Origin: Bacteroidota bacterium
GTDB taxonomy: Bacteria > Bacteroidota > Bacteroidia > Chitinophagales > Chitinophagaceae
NCBI GenBank assembly: GCA_018266575.1
Contig: JAFEAE010000017.1
Coordinates: 310,001-374,000 of the forward strand
DNA: 64,000 nt
Reading direction: 5' to 3'
Part shown: one piece after another, positions 1 to 9,048 of the stretch
Position numbering within the stretch: position 1 is the first letter of the stretch
How the letters are laid out: the number at the start of each line of letters is the position of its first letter
The notes under the pieces: generated by a model
Seen by the model: only the letters and a program-made list of their open reading frames with translations
What the model was told of the DNA's origin: nothing
Databases searched by the model: none
Program-made: the position numbers and the translations under genes

Positions 1-2051
1 GTAAATATTTTATTCGTCCCGACTTTTACTGTTGCCTTATCAAACAACGGGCTCCCGAAAACATAAGCACCGTTTGCAGGGAACACCGGGTAAAATCCTA
101 ATGAAGAAAAAATATACCACGCACTCATCTGCCCGCAATCATCATTACCACTCATGCCTTCTTCTGTATTGTCTTTGTACAAGTCTTTCATGATCTCTCT
201 TGCTTTCTCTGCAGTCTTCCATTGTTGTCCGGCGTAAGGGTATAAATAAATCGTTGCGTGGCTCGGTTCATCCCCATGTGCATATTGCCCGATCAATCCG
301 GCAATATCCGGTGGTGCATTCGGGTCGGGTTCTGATTTGATGATGAATAATGAATCTAATTTTGTATTGAATTTATCGTCTCCTCCTAAAAGTTTTATTA
401 AACCTTCCACATCTTCCGGCACAAGCCATAAATATTGCCATGCATTCCCTTCGCTGTAATCGTCGCTGTATGGGCTTGATGATTTTGTAGGAATAAAATT
501 CGGGTTCCATTTTCCGCTTGCAGATTTGCCACGCATGAAACCCACAGAAGGATCAAAATACAATTGATAATTGTGAAAGCGTTTGTTGAAATATTCATAA
601 TCATCCATACGCCCTGCTTTTTTTGCCATCAACGCTGCACTCGCACTCGATACTGCATATTCCAGTGCAGATGCAACAGATTCACCGGTGCTGTCGTTCG
701 GAATATTCAAAAATTGTTTGTCGTACTTCAATCCGCGTTCATTCAAATTCATTGAATTTTTTATCGCTTCAAATGCAAGCGAAGTATCGTATCCTTTAAA
801 ACCTTTGATATATGCTTCCGCCAAAACCTGCACACTGCTTAAGCCGGGCATTGTATTGGTTTCGCAACCCATCAAATGCCATATCGGTAATTTTTTTTGT
901 TGTTTGTAGATAGCAAGAAAAGATTGCATGAAGTCATTTACCTTTTCCTGCTGAATGATCGTGCACAACGGATTTAATGCACGATATGTGTCCCAGAGAG
1001 AGAAAACAGAGTAATTGTTGAACGGTGCATGATGATATATTTTTTTATCTGTACCAAGATAATCCCCGTTTGCATCATTATATAAAGCAGGGTCGATCAT
1101 TGTGTGATATAATGCCGTATAAAATATTTTTTTGTCAACGGCATTTTTTGTCTGAATTTGAATTTTTGATAATTCACCATTCCATCTCTTGTCTGCCTTT
1201 TTTGCAACCTCATCAAAATTCCATCCGGGGATTTCCACGTTAATATTTGATAATGCATTATCCGAACTCACAGGAGAAATGCCGACCTTCAGATCAATAT
1301 CACCGCTGAAATTTTTAAAACTCACTAACCCTTTAATGTTGTTGCTCTTCCCGTTTTTCCCATTTAGTAATGTGTTATCATCATACACCTTAAAATCAAC
1401 AACAGGTTTCGAAAATTTTATCGCGAAATATAACCGCTGATCGTTTGCCCAACCTTGCGAGTAACGATACCCTTTTATTGTTGTCGGATCAACAAGTTCG
1501 ATGTATGTATTTGTTGCACTATCGCTGATCGCCGTTTTGAGATTGATAATGATATGTGCATTACTGTTAGTAGGGAAATGATAACGATGATAAGCAACGC
1601 GGTCGGAAGCTGTTAGTTTTACATCAACCCCGTTATCTAATTTCACAGTGTAAAAACCTGGTTTCACTTTTTCATTCGCATGCGAGAACCGTGAACCATA
1701 TCCAGACAACGGGTTCTCCGGCGTGCCCTCTGAAGTTTTTACAGTGCCGGTATAGGGCATGATCAATACATCGCCCAAATCACCAATCCCTGTTCCGCTC
1801 AAATGGATTTGCGAGAAACCAATGATCACACTATCTGAATAATGATAACCAGAACACCAGTCCCATCCTTTAAAAATATTATTAGGGCCAACCTGCACCG
1901 CGCCAAACGGAACGCTTGCTCCGACAAACACATGCCCGTGGCCACCGGAGCCGATTGTAGGATCAACAAAAGAAGTGAGCTCCTGTGCTTTGATATTTGC
2001 AGAACTTATTACAAATAGAAAAAAGCAAATCGTTGTTAATTTATTTTTCAT
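1..2051 (-). CDS. GH92 family alpha-mannosidase, 3' end beyond window
   Basis: Secreted exo-glycosidase of family GH92, calcium-dependent alpha-mannosidases that trim alpha-linked mannose from glycans. Translation of the minus strand from ATG at 2051 gives a signal peptide (MKNKLTTICFFLFVISSANI), then the GH92 N-terminal motif GSGGHGHVFVGASVPFGAVQ, then SGTGIGDLGDVLIMPYTG. Towards the window edge come HGDEPSHATIYLYPYAG and MSGNDDCGQMSAWYIFSSLG, hallmark motifs of the catalytic (alpha/alpha)6 barrel. About 680 residues are visible and the last part of the C-terminal beta domain runs off the left edge. The ATG overlaps the stop of the upstream GH95 gene by 4 nt (ATGA), implying translational coupling. 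Family assignment is by motif recognition; substrate linkage is inferred. Confidence 0.9.
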   Translation of the reverse strand, partial: MKNKLTTICFFLFVISSANIKAQELTSFVDPTIGSGGHGHVFVGASVPFGAVQVGPNNIFKGWDWCSGYHYSDSVIIGFSQIHLSGTGIGDLGDVLIMPYTGTVKTSEGTPENPLSGYGSRFSHANEKVKPGFYTVKLDNGVDVKLTASDRVAYHRYHFPTNSNAHIIINLKTAISDSATNTYIELVDPTTIKGYRYSQGWANDQRLYFAIKFSKPVVDFKVYDDNTLLNGKNGKSNNIKGLVSFKNFSGDIDLKVGISPVSSDNALSNINVEIPGWNFDEVAKKADKRWNGELSKIQIQTKNAVDKKIFYTALYHTMIDPALYNDANGDYLGTDKKIYHHAPFNNYSVFSLWDTYRALNPLCTIIQQEKVNDFMQSFLAIYKQQKKLPIWHLMGCETNTMPGLSSVQVLAEAYIKGFKGYDTSLAFEAIKNSMNLNERGLKYDKQFLNIPNDSTGESVASALEYAVSSASAALMAKKAGRMDDYEYFNKRFHNYQLYFDPSVGFMRGKSASGKWNPNFIPTKSSSPYSDDYSEGNAWQYLWLVPEDVEGLIKLLGGDDKFNTKLDSLFIIKSEPDPNAPPDIAGLIGQYAHGDEPSHATIYLYPYAGQQWKTAEKAREIMKDLYKDNTEEGMSGNDDCGQMSAWYIFSSLGFYPVFPANGAYVFGSPLFDKATVKVGTNKIF

Positions 2052-4546
2052 TTTGATGAATTGATTTTTAGTTTTTCATTCAGATGAATAATTGCGCCTT
2101 TTTTTGTGTGATATGTTACGCTTAATGAACCATAGTGCAAATGTAATACACCTCCCAATTTTGATGTGATAATTGCATCTGTCAATTTACCATCATTCCA
2201 TTTTATATCAACTACAAAACCTCCTCTTGCACACAAACCTTTTACAGAGCCTGATGGCATTGCATCAGGCAACGCGGGTAACAGTTGAACAATATAATTT
2301 CCATCTATATCTTTTTGCTGGCTCTGCAAAAACATTTCTGCAATGGCAGCGGTAGCGCCGAAATTTCCATCGATCTGGAATGGCGGGTGGTTATCAAAAA
2401 GATTCGGCAATGTTTTTCTCGTTAATAATACCGATAATAATTTGTATGAATGATTTCCATCCAGCAAACGGTTCCACATATTTATTTTATATGCGAGGCT
2501 CCATCCTGTTCCGTCATCGCCGCGTGCAATCAACGTCTTCTTTGCAGCCTCTGCCAATTCAGGGGTTCCTTTAACTGTAATTTGTTCGCCAGGATAAAGT
2601 CCATACAAGTGAGAAGTATGACGATGATGCGGCTCTACTTCTTTATAATCTTCTGCCCATTCCATGATGCGCCCTGTTACTGGACTGATATGTATTGGCG
2701 CAAGTTGATCAAGTGCTGTTTTACATCGTTCACGGAATGTATTATCGGTTTGCAAAATATTGGCTGCATCAATACAATGCGTAAGCAGGTCATAAATAAT
2801 TTCAAGGTCCATTGTTGCCCCATAAGTAAAAACAGAAGTATCCCCATTCGGAAGAATGTATGCATTCTCCGGTGAGTAAGCAGGATTTGTTACCAGCTTA
2901 CCTGCACATGCAGTTCCCGGCGGCGCTTTAATTAAAAAATCGAGAATGAATAATGCAGCTCCTTTCATCAATGGATATGCTGTATCGCGAAGAAAAATTT
3001 TATCGCCGGTGAACGTATAATGTTCCCACGGATGCCGCGCCAGCCATGCAGCCCCCATCGGCCATATTCCCTGCGGGCCATCTGCCGGAACAGTAAACCC
3101 CCACGCATCTGTAAGATGATGCACTACCCACCCCTTTGCATTATACATTTCTCTTGCAGTTCGCTCACCCGGTTTTACCAAAGCATGTTCCAGATCGAAA
3201 AGTGGCAAATGCATTTCAGAAAGATTAGTGATCTCTGCAGGCCAGTAATTCATTTGCACATTTATGTTGGTATGATAATCGGCGTTCCATGGCGGGTCCA
3301 TCTGCCATGCCCACAAGCCTTGTAAATTTGCAGGCATTTTGCCGGGGCGTGAACTGCATATCAGCAAATATCTTCCGAACTGAAAATATGTTTCAAGCAA
3401 GCCGTTATCCGGAGCGCCTTTCTTTCGTGCATAGTCAATGCGTTCATCTGTTGGTAATGAAGATGCCTCTGAAGATACATCATCAAGATGCACTGCCACA
3501 CGATTAAAAAAATGCTGATAGTCGGCAATGTGCGATGCTTTCAATTGCGTGTATGATTTTGCAGAAGCTTTTTTGATTGTTGCTGCACAAACTTTTTCCG
3601 GATCGGTTGAAGCAACATTTTCTTTATACAAATTATTTAAGCCGGGATAATTTGTAGCGCCAGCAATAAATAATATGACTGAATTCGCATTCGAAACGGT
3701 CATCATTCCATTAGCTATAGAAATTTTACCTCCATCTGTTATTGCTTTTACCTGTGCTGCAAAATGAAGCCCACGTTCATTTCCTGAAGAATCTTTTCTT
3801 TCAATTCTTCCATGAAGGATTATTGAAGTGTTGTCCAACAGATCATTTTCACATACCGCATCTTTTTGTCTTTTTAATGTCAGCAAGAAATTGATGCTTT
3901 CCTTTTTATTTGCACTAAAGCGGATAATGATCACGTCATCTGTTGCTGTTGCAAAAGCTTCTCTTGTATATGTTACTCCACCTGATGAATAATTTACTGT
4001 TGCTATTGCAGTAGAAAGATCAAGTGTTCTTGCATAATTCTGCACATTTAATATAGGGGTATTGAACCATAATTCGCCAAGGGATTGATACGGCTTTATA
4101 TTGTATGGGCGACCTAACATGGTTTTTGTGGCGAGTTCAACTGCTTCATTGTTTTTATTCTCAAATAACAACCGCCTTACTTCAGGCAACGCTTGCAAAG
4201 ATTGAGGGTTATCCGGGTTCATCGTATATCCGTCCCACAGCGTGTTATCATTGAGTTGTATCCGTTCATCGGCAACGCCACCAAATTGCATGGCACCGAG
4301 ATGCCCGTTGCCCAATGGCAATGCTTCTTCCCAAATCGTTGCAGGTTTTCTATACCACACTATATTTTCACCAACAGGTTTTTTTGATGAGCCGGAAAGT
4401 TGTGCCCTATCGTCCCATCCATCACTGATATCAGTTCGCGAAGTTGCAGGCAATGTGTCTTTTGCTGATGATTTTTTTTCTTGCTGCGAAAAACTGTTTG
4501 CAGTAAAAGAAATAATAATGAAGAGAATGGCAAGGCAGCGTTTCAT
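2048..4546 (-). CDS. GH95 family alpha-L-fucosidase
   Basis: Inverting alpha-L-fucosidase or galactosidase of family GH95, probably periplasmic. The 832-residue product has a signal peptide ending near ANSFSQ. The N-terminal beta domain starts with WYRKPATIWEEALPLGNGHL and IQLNDNTLWDG. The catalytic barrel shows NADYHTNINVQMNYWPAEIT, which contains the conserved Asn pair used by GH95 to activate water, the segment TGRIMEWAEDYKEVEPHHRH with the likely general-acid Glu, and PPFQIDGNFGATAAIAEMFL near the C terminus. The length is usual for the family. It is the first gene of a coupled pair with the GH92 mannosidase, so together they probably strip fucose and mannose from N-glycan-like or mucin-like substrates. 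No SusCD pair is adjacent. Confidence 0.93.
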   Translation of the reverse strand: MKRCLAILFIIISFTANSFSQQEKKSSAKDTLPATSRTDISDGWDDRAQLSGSSKKPVGENIVWYRKPATIWEEALPLGNGHLGAMQFGGVADERIQLNDNTLWDGYTMNPDNPQSLQALPEVRRLLFENKNNEAVELATKTMLGRPYNIKPYQSLGELWFNTPILNVQNYARTLDLSTAIATVNYSSGGVTYTREAFATATDDVIIIRFSANKKESINFLLTLKRQKDAVCENDLLDNTSIILHGRIERKDSSGNERGLHFAAQVKAITDGGKISIANGMMTVSNANSVILFIAGATNYPGLNNLYKENVASTDPEKVCAATIKKASAKSYTQLKASHIADYQHFFNRVAVHLDDVSSEASSLPTDERIDYARKKGAPDNGLLETYFQFGRYLLICSSRPGKMPANLQGLWAWQMDPPWNADYHTNINVQMNYWPAEITNLSEMHLPLFDLEHALVKPGERTAREMYNAKGWVVHHLTDAWGFTVPADGPQGIWPMGAAWLARHPWEHYTFTGDKIFLRDTAYPLMKGAALFILDFLIKAPPGTACAGKLVTNPAYSPENAYILPNGDTSVFTYGATMDLEIIYDLLTHCIDAANILQTDNTFRERCKTALDQLAPIHISPVTGRIMEWAEDYKEVEPHHRHTSHLYGLYPGEQITVKGTPELAEAAKKTLIARGDDGTGWSLAYKINMWNRLLDGNHSYKLLSVLLTRKTLPNLFDNHPPFQIDGNFGATAAIAEMFLQSQQKDIDGNYIVQLLPALPDAMPSGSVKGLCARGGFVVDIKWNDGKLTDAIITSKLGGVLHLHYGSLSVTYHTKKGAIIHLNEKLKINSSK

Positions 4547-4697
4547 TTTGGTATGATGTAAAATTTCTTTTAAAGTAAATCATTTTATGGGGATAACAAG
4601 AACATGCTATTTTTTTGGTAATAGATGTAATTAAAGAGTTAGAATAAGCAACTAATATGTTTTGCATTATTAATTTTGCCAATAAAATCAAACTGCT

Positions 4698-5032
4698 GTG
4701 ATAGTCTCAAAACAAATACAGGATTTTTTATTGCAGTATGATGAACAAGTTTATAACCCTATACTTCAACTTCGTAAAGTTGTGCTTGCAAACATTCCGG
4801 GTATAGCCGAAAAATAGGATATCCCCGCACGAATGATCAGGTATTGTTACGGACAAAAATATTCTGAAATGGTCTGTGTGATCATTCTTTCGAAAAAGGA
4901 CTGAAACTTGGCTTCAACCACAGTACGGCATTGAATGATCCAAACAAATTATTGCAAGGCACAGGAAAAATTTCACGTTATGTTGTAATCGATTCCGATA
5001 GACTCATTAAATCAGTAGCATTAAAAAATTAA
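4698..5032 (+). pseudogene. DUF1801 (YdhG-like) protein, broken by a stop and a frameshift
   Basis: Conceptual plus-strand translation from GTG at 4698 gives IQDFLLQYDEQVYNPILQLR and VVLANIPGIAEK, followed by an in-frame TAG at about 4816, then ARMIRYCYGQKYSEMV. After a frame change near 4880 it continues as HSFEKGLKLGFNHSTALNDP, NKLLQGTGKISRYVVIDSD and ends at TAA 5030-5032. The order and the phrases GLKLGF and KLLQGTGKISRYV match DUF1801 proteins, small cytosolic proteins of unclear role. One stop plus one frameshift make it a decayed gene. It is the only recognisable content of the 4557-5158 gap, and it is on the opposite strand to its neighbours. Confidence 0.7.
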
Positions 5033-5158
5033 TTGTTGACGCGTTGAAATTGTATAAGCAACAACTGTGGTTAAAACCCGGTTTTTAAACTAATGCAAGA
5101 AGGGAGAATCAAAAGGATCACAATGGTTTTCTTTTCAAAAACTTTATATCCTGATAGT

Positions 5159-7126
5159 TTATTTTTTTTCAAGCACTAAAACCACTTTATTAAAATCAGA
5201 AGATGCATTGATGATTTTCTTAAACTCATCGAACAGGCTCAACGGGTATGAAGTACTGCAGTATTGCTCCATGATATGAATGGAAAGTACATTTCCATTC
5301 TGTGTATATGCAGAAACAAATCCCATGGAGATATTACCTTTATCTTTATACGTTTGTTCTATTTTAAGGTCACTGGCATTCTTTACAATATACCCGTCAG
5401 GAATTTTAAAATCAATTGTCCGTTCTTCAAAATGAGGATATTCTAAACTGATAGGCTGCTGCCTGGGTTTCTCCTGGTACATTTCAACCTGCGGGCCGAT
5501 AGCGAGCCCGATTTTTACCAGCAATTTATTTCCTGCTTTCTCAAGTAACTCGGCAGATTTTGTTGTTGAATGGAATACAAAAGGCGAATCCGAATTGCTA
5601 TTTTCGAACCCCTGGTTTTTAATCTCTGAAAAAATAATATGTTCCGAGCCTGAAACAGTTTTTGCCATATCTTTTATGACAGACTGTTTCTGTTCTGCAT
5701 TTGATAAATTGAAAATATCACGATAAACTGATGCTGTATATCCCCCATAAATTTGTTTGGCATCAATAACCAATGAATCCAGGTTGCCGTCGAATTCGAT
5801 CTTTGATTCAATATTGCTGAATGATTTGTGGTAATCTTCCAGCTCAACTTTTTTCACCTCTGCAATAGCCGTTGAAAAACTTCCGAGTGATGTTTTTTTA
5901 CAAAAAAGGCCGTTGGTTGATCCCCACGTGGGCAATATCCAGGGATACCTGAAATCGGGCCTGGTAGGAGCAAGGAATTTATTTTCGTTAGGGAAATATA
6001 GTAAAGGATAGTCGCAGTTATTCCAGTTTTCAAACTCTTTATCAATTACAAACTTGTCGCGATTACCCGTAAGGACGTATTGAAAATTTATTCCGAGGTT
6101 TTGCAAAATAGCGGTGTACATGCACATCGTGCCAATGTTCCCCGCGATCTTGTCTTGCAAAATTTTTTCTATACGGTTGCCATCTTCGCTGCCCAGGTCT
6201 TCGTTGTAGGCAATATTTTTTTTCATGTAATCTTCAACCGCTATTATTTTTGAAACTTCATCAGGCATGCTTTCCCATTTATTATTCTTAATGAGGTCCG
6301 CTATTTTTTTTGCTTCTTTATCAGAGAATGAAGTGTACATGTTGTAAGCCCTTTTAGCAAGTTCATTCCACGTAAAAAGCCTTTCGCCTTTGTGAACTGC
6401 GTTATTATAGGAAAGCTTAAACTCGATCCTTTTCAGGTTCGCTTCAAACGAAGCATATTTCTCTTCATCAGCCCCGTTGATATTTTTAAGGCTGCAATAA
6501 AAAAACCTTTTGTCCCGGATCACCGTATCAGTAACCGGAGTTGAGCAGTTGTAAGGTTTTATTTCAAACACAAGCCTCTCGGGCGCAATAATTTCTACAG
6601 AGCTTTCTGCAACAGGATAATGCCCCTGCAATACTTCCCTGCCAAAATAAGAAGACGGTTTTTTATAGGTGTACAGGTATTCGATCTCACATCCTTTTTC
6701 CAATCCTTCCAGTGCAAAAATTTTATACACGTTCCCATCTTCTTCTTTCAGGTCTTTTATGTTGTCTTTATTCAGTTCAATAATTTTTCCATCGGGAAGA
6801 AGCGTACGTGCCCTTACATCCACAACATCTGAATTCTCATTGATTCCAAGGTAAATTTTATTGAATGCTTCTATACCCCTGTCATCATTCAGATGAATAA
6901 TGCGGTGAAATGTATAATATTCTTCTACATCATTTTTTGCGTTGTCAACAAATTCGTACCGTCTTTTATCATAAACAATCACTGCCGACTCTTTATTATC
7001 AGAAGCGCTGATCAAATGCATCACGGGCTTTTCAGCCCATTTTTCCATTTCAATATTTTTTACCTGGCAATAAATTGCTTGAAAAGATAATAATCCAAGT
7101 ACAAGGCTTAACACTTGTTTTTTCAT
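5159..7126 (-). CDS. DUF3857/transglutaminase-like protein with a missing catalytic triad
   Basis: A 655-residue secreted protein with signal peptide (MKKQVLSLVLGLLSFQAIYC). Residues about 50-200 form a DUF3857 domain (VIVYDKRRYEFVDNAKNDVE, LPDGKIIEL). Residues about 255-400 have a transglutaminase/protease-like fold. Aligned to the next gene, the catalytic Cys, His and Asp positions are occupied by Asn330, Cys371 and Ala386 (AGNIGTMCMYTAIL, NNCDYPLLYF, FLAPTRP), so the domain is probably not an active cysteine enzyme. The gene lies 5 nt after the catalytic paralogue at 7132-9048 and ends the operon. The role is unknown; a binding or scaffold function for the intact partner is inference. Confidence 0.85.
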   Translation of the reverse strand: MKKQVLSLVLGLLSFQAIYCQVKNIEMEKWAEKPVMHLISASDNKESAVIVYDKRRYEFVDNAKNDVEEYYTFHRIIHLNDDRGIEAFNKIYLGINENSDVVDVRARTLLPDGKIIELNKDNIKDLKEEDGNVYKIFALEGLEKGCEIEYLYTYKKPSSYFGREVLQGHYPVAESSVEIIAPERLVFEIKPYNCSTPVTDTVIRDKRFFYCSLKNINGADEEKYASFEANLKRIEFKLSYNNAVHKGERLFTWNELAKRAYNMYTSFSDKEAKKIADLIKNNKWESMPDEVSKIIAVEDYMKKNIAYNEDLGSEDGNRIEKILQDKIAGNIGTMCMYTAILQNLGINFQYVLTGNRDKFVIDKEFENWNNCDYPLLYFPNENKFLAPTRPDFRYPWILPTWGSTNGLFCKKTSLGSFSTAIAEVKKVELEDYHKSFSNIESKIEFDGNLDSLVIDAKQIYGGYTASVYRDIFNLSNAEQKQSVIKDMAKTVSGSEHIIFSEIKNQGFENSNSDSPFVFHSTTKSAELLEKAGNKLLVKIGLAIGPQVEMYQEKPRQQPISLEYPHFEERTIDFKIPDGYIVKNASDLKIEQTYKDKGNISMGFVSAYTQNGNVLSIHIMEQYCSTSYPLSLFDEFKKIINASSDFNKVVLVLEKK

Positions 7127-7131
7127 GATAC

Positions 7132-9048
7132 CTAATTTTTTGAAAGGCTTAATGTTTCTTTATAAAGCGGGAAAAGATTTTCAAGTACTTTGTTCCAGTT
7201 TTCAAATTTATCCTGCGTTAATAATAAATCATCATTATCAAATTCCTGTGTAAGCACCACCCAATTCCCTTTTTGCTCATAATTCAGGTTGAATCCCCAC
7301 ACGATATTGTGATATGATTTCCCCTGGGGTAAATAACTTACTTTAAAACCATCCGGGATTTTTAATAAGGCCACATATCTTTTCTTAAACCTGAAATTAT
7401 ATTCAATAGGCATCTTCCTTTTGGGGTAATCTATTTCTTCATGTTCAAAAAATTTAAAAAGGTTCAGGTTAAGGTAGTAGTCCCCACCGATCTTTTTTGC
7501 ATAGTCGGGTAAAGTAAAATTACCATACAGGGTGATGTTTTCGTTCGTTTCTTTTTTGCTTACCTGAAAGGTATCTAACTGAAATTTATTGGAGCCTCTT
7601 TGGAAAATATCTTTCATATCTTCCATCATACTTCTTCCGTTTGCATACATCAGCATTCCGTAAATATGCATAGCGAAGTAACCTTCCATATCTTTTTTTA
7701 TTACCCCTTTTATACCGTTTTCAGTAAGCTCGATCCATGTTGAATCTGTCAATACATTTTTATTTTTATCAACTACCGGCACTTTAATGATCTTATATTC
7801 TTTTTCATTAACAGCGATCATCGCTTCTTTATCCTGTATGCCACTTGAAGGATATCCAAACACACATGTGGGATCGGTGCCGTCAAGAAAAATATATTTA
7901 TCATTCAGTTTAATAGTGCAGATCATGTGATTGCTTACAAGCGGAAGGGGGAACTCTGTGAATTTATACGGCATATCGCGTGTGCCAATCCATGTGAAAT
8001 AAGCAGGCACACCTGCGTAGTTCAACATCATCGTTAATATGCTGCTCATATCTTTACAATCACCAAAGCGCCTGCTGCACACAACATTTGCATCTCTCGG
8101 AACAAAACCTTCCATCCCTTCTTCAAACGCAACATATTTTACCTGGTGCTGTACCCACGAATAAATAAGCCTCGCTTTTTTTTCAGGTGAAGATTGATTT
8201 TTGATGATTGAATCGACAATATTTTTTAGGCCTGGCCCCGCTGTTTTATTGATTGATCTGATAAAACTATAGTTCAACTTATAGAGGTCATCCGTATTTG
8301 CGAGATATGAAACTTCATTTCCATTTTCATCTTTATATTTTTCTATGTAAAAAATAACATGTGGTGAATACCAGGAATAATTCGGTGCGTCGCTATATTG
8401 TTTATCTGCAGGGCATGTTTTATATTGAAAGGTGTAAATATTGCTGTGATGCCTGTTTTCGATCTTTACAGAAACCTGGCTTGTATCGAGGCCCAGGAGA
8501 ACATACCTGAGTGATATTTCTTTTGCTACCTCAATTTTCAACTCGCTGTTTAAAACTGGTAAATGCCCCGAGAAATAAAACGGCGATAATAAATGAGGGT
8601 CTTTATCAATCCATGAAACATTCAAATTGCCTACTGCCCCGGGCTCTATAGCAGGAAAGTTGAATGATGTTTCTTTCACGTCATCATAAAAAACAAAACT
8701 TTCTTTGCTGGTGCTTGTTTTGAATTCACTTACTTTCAGTTTTTTATCAGCCGGTGTTTTGGTGTATGCTTCATAAGCAACCACCTGTTGAAAATCGCTG
8801 TGAAAAAAACCATAGCCGCTCATATAAGCCGCAGCAGTGTTTGATAAATATTCTATCTGCTGCACTTCACTGCTTTCAACATAAGGTTTCCCATCCTTCA
8901 AAGAAATATTGTAGGAAAGGGCTTTGTTCAACATCACTGCTTTCTCGTCAGGGAACTGCCTGCGAAGCGCTTCAAGGTTTTGCGCTTTTACATAATGAAA
9001 CCCGGCAAAAATTAATGCCACAAAAAGAAGGCATGCTTTATTTTTCAT
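7132..9048 (-). CDS. DUF3857 and transglutaminase domain protein, intact triad
   Basis: A 638-residue exported protein (signal peptide MKNKACLLFVALIFAGFHYV) with an N-terminal DUF3857 domain (residues about 50-240) followed by a transglutaminase-like core. The triad is visible as Cys331 in RRFGDCKDMSSILTMML, His374 in SNHMICTIKL and Asp389 in DKYIFLDGTDPT. The C-terminal 200 residues are a beta-rich domain typical of these Bacteroidota proteins. It overlaps the preceding TPR/MORN gene by 11 nt and precedes the triad-less paralogue by 5 nt, so the three form one transcription unit. The transglutaminase superfamily includes peptidases, amidases and cross-linkers; the substrate here cannot be told from sequence. 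Confidence 0.88.
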   Translation of the reverse strand: MKNKACLLFVALIFAGFHYVKAQNLEALRRQFPDEKAVMLNKALSYNISLKDGKPYVESSEVQQIEYLSNTAAAYMSGYGFFHSDFQQVVAYEAYTKTPADKKLKVSEFKTSTSKESFVFYDDVKETSFNFPAIEPGAVGNLNVSWIDKDPHLLSPFYFSGHLPVLNSELKIEVAKEISLRYVLLGLDTSQVSVKIENRHHSNIYTFQYKTCPADKQYSDAPNYSWYSPHVIFYIEKYKDENGNEVSYLANTDDLYKLNYSFIRSINKTAGPGLKNIVDSIIKNQSSPEKKARLIYSWVQHQVKYVAFEEGMEGFVPRDANVVCSRRFGDCKDMSSILTMMLNYAGVPAYFTWIGTRDMPYKFTEFPLPLVSNHMICTIKLNDKYIFLDGTDPTCVFGYPSSGIQDKEAMIAVNEKEYKIIKVPVVDKNKNVLTDSTWIELTENGIKGVIKKDMEGYFAMHIYGMLMYANGRSMMEDMKDIFQRGSNKFQLDTFQVSKKETNENITLYGNFTLPDYAKKIGGDYYLNLNLFKFFEHEEIDYPKRKMPIEYNFRFKKRYVALLKIPDGFKVSYLPQGKSYHNIVWGFNLNYEQKGNWVVLTQEFDNDDLLLTQDKFENWNKVLENLFPLYKETLSLSKN

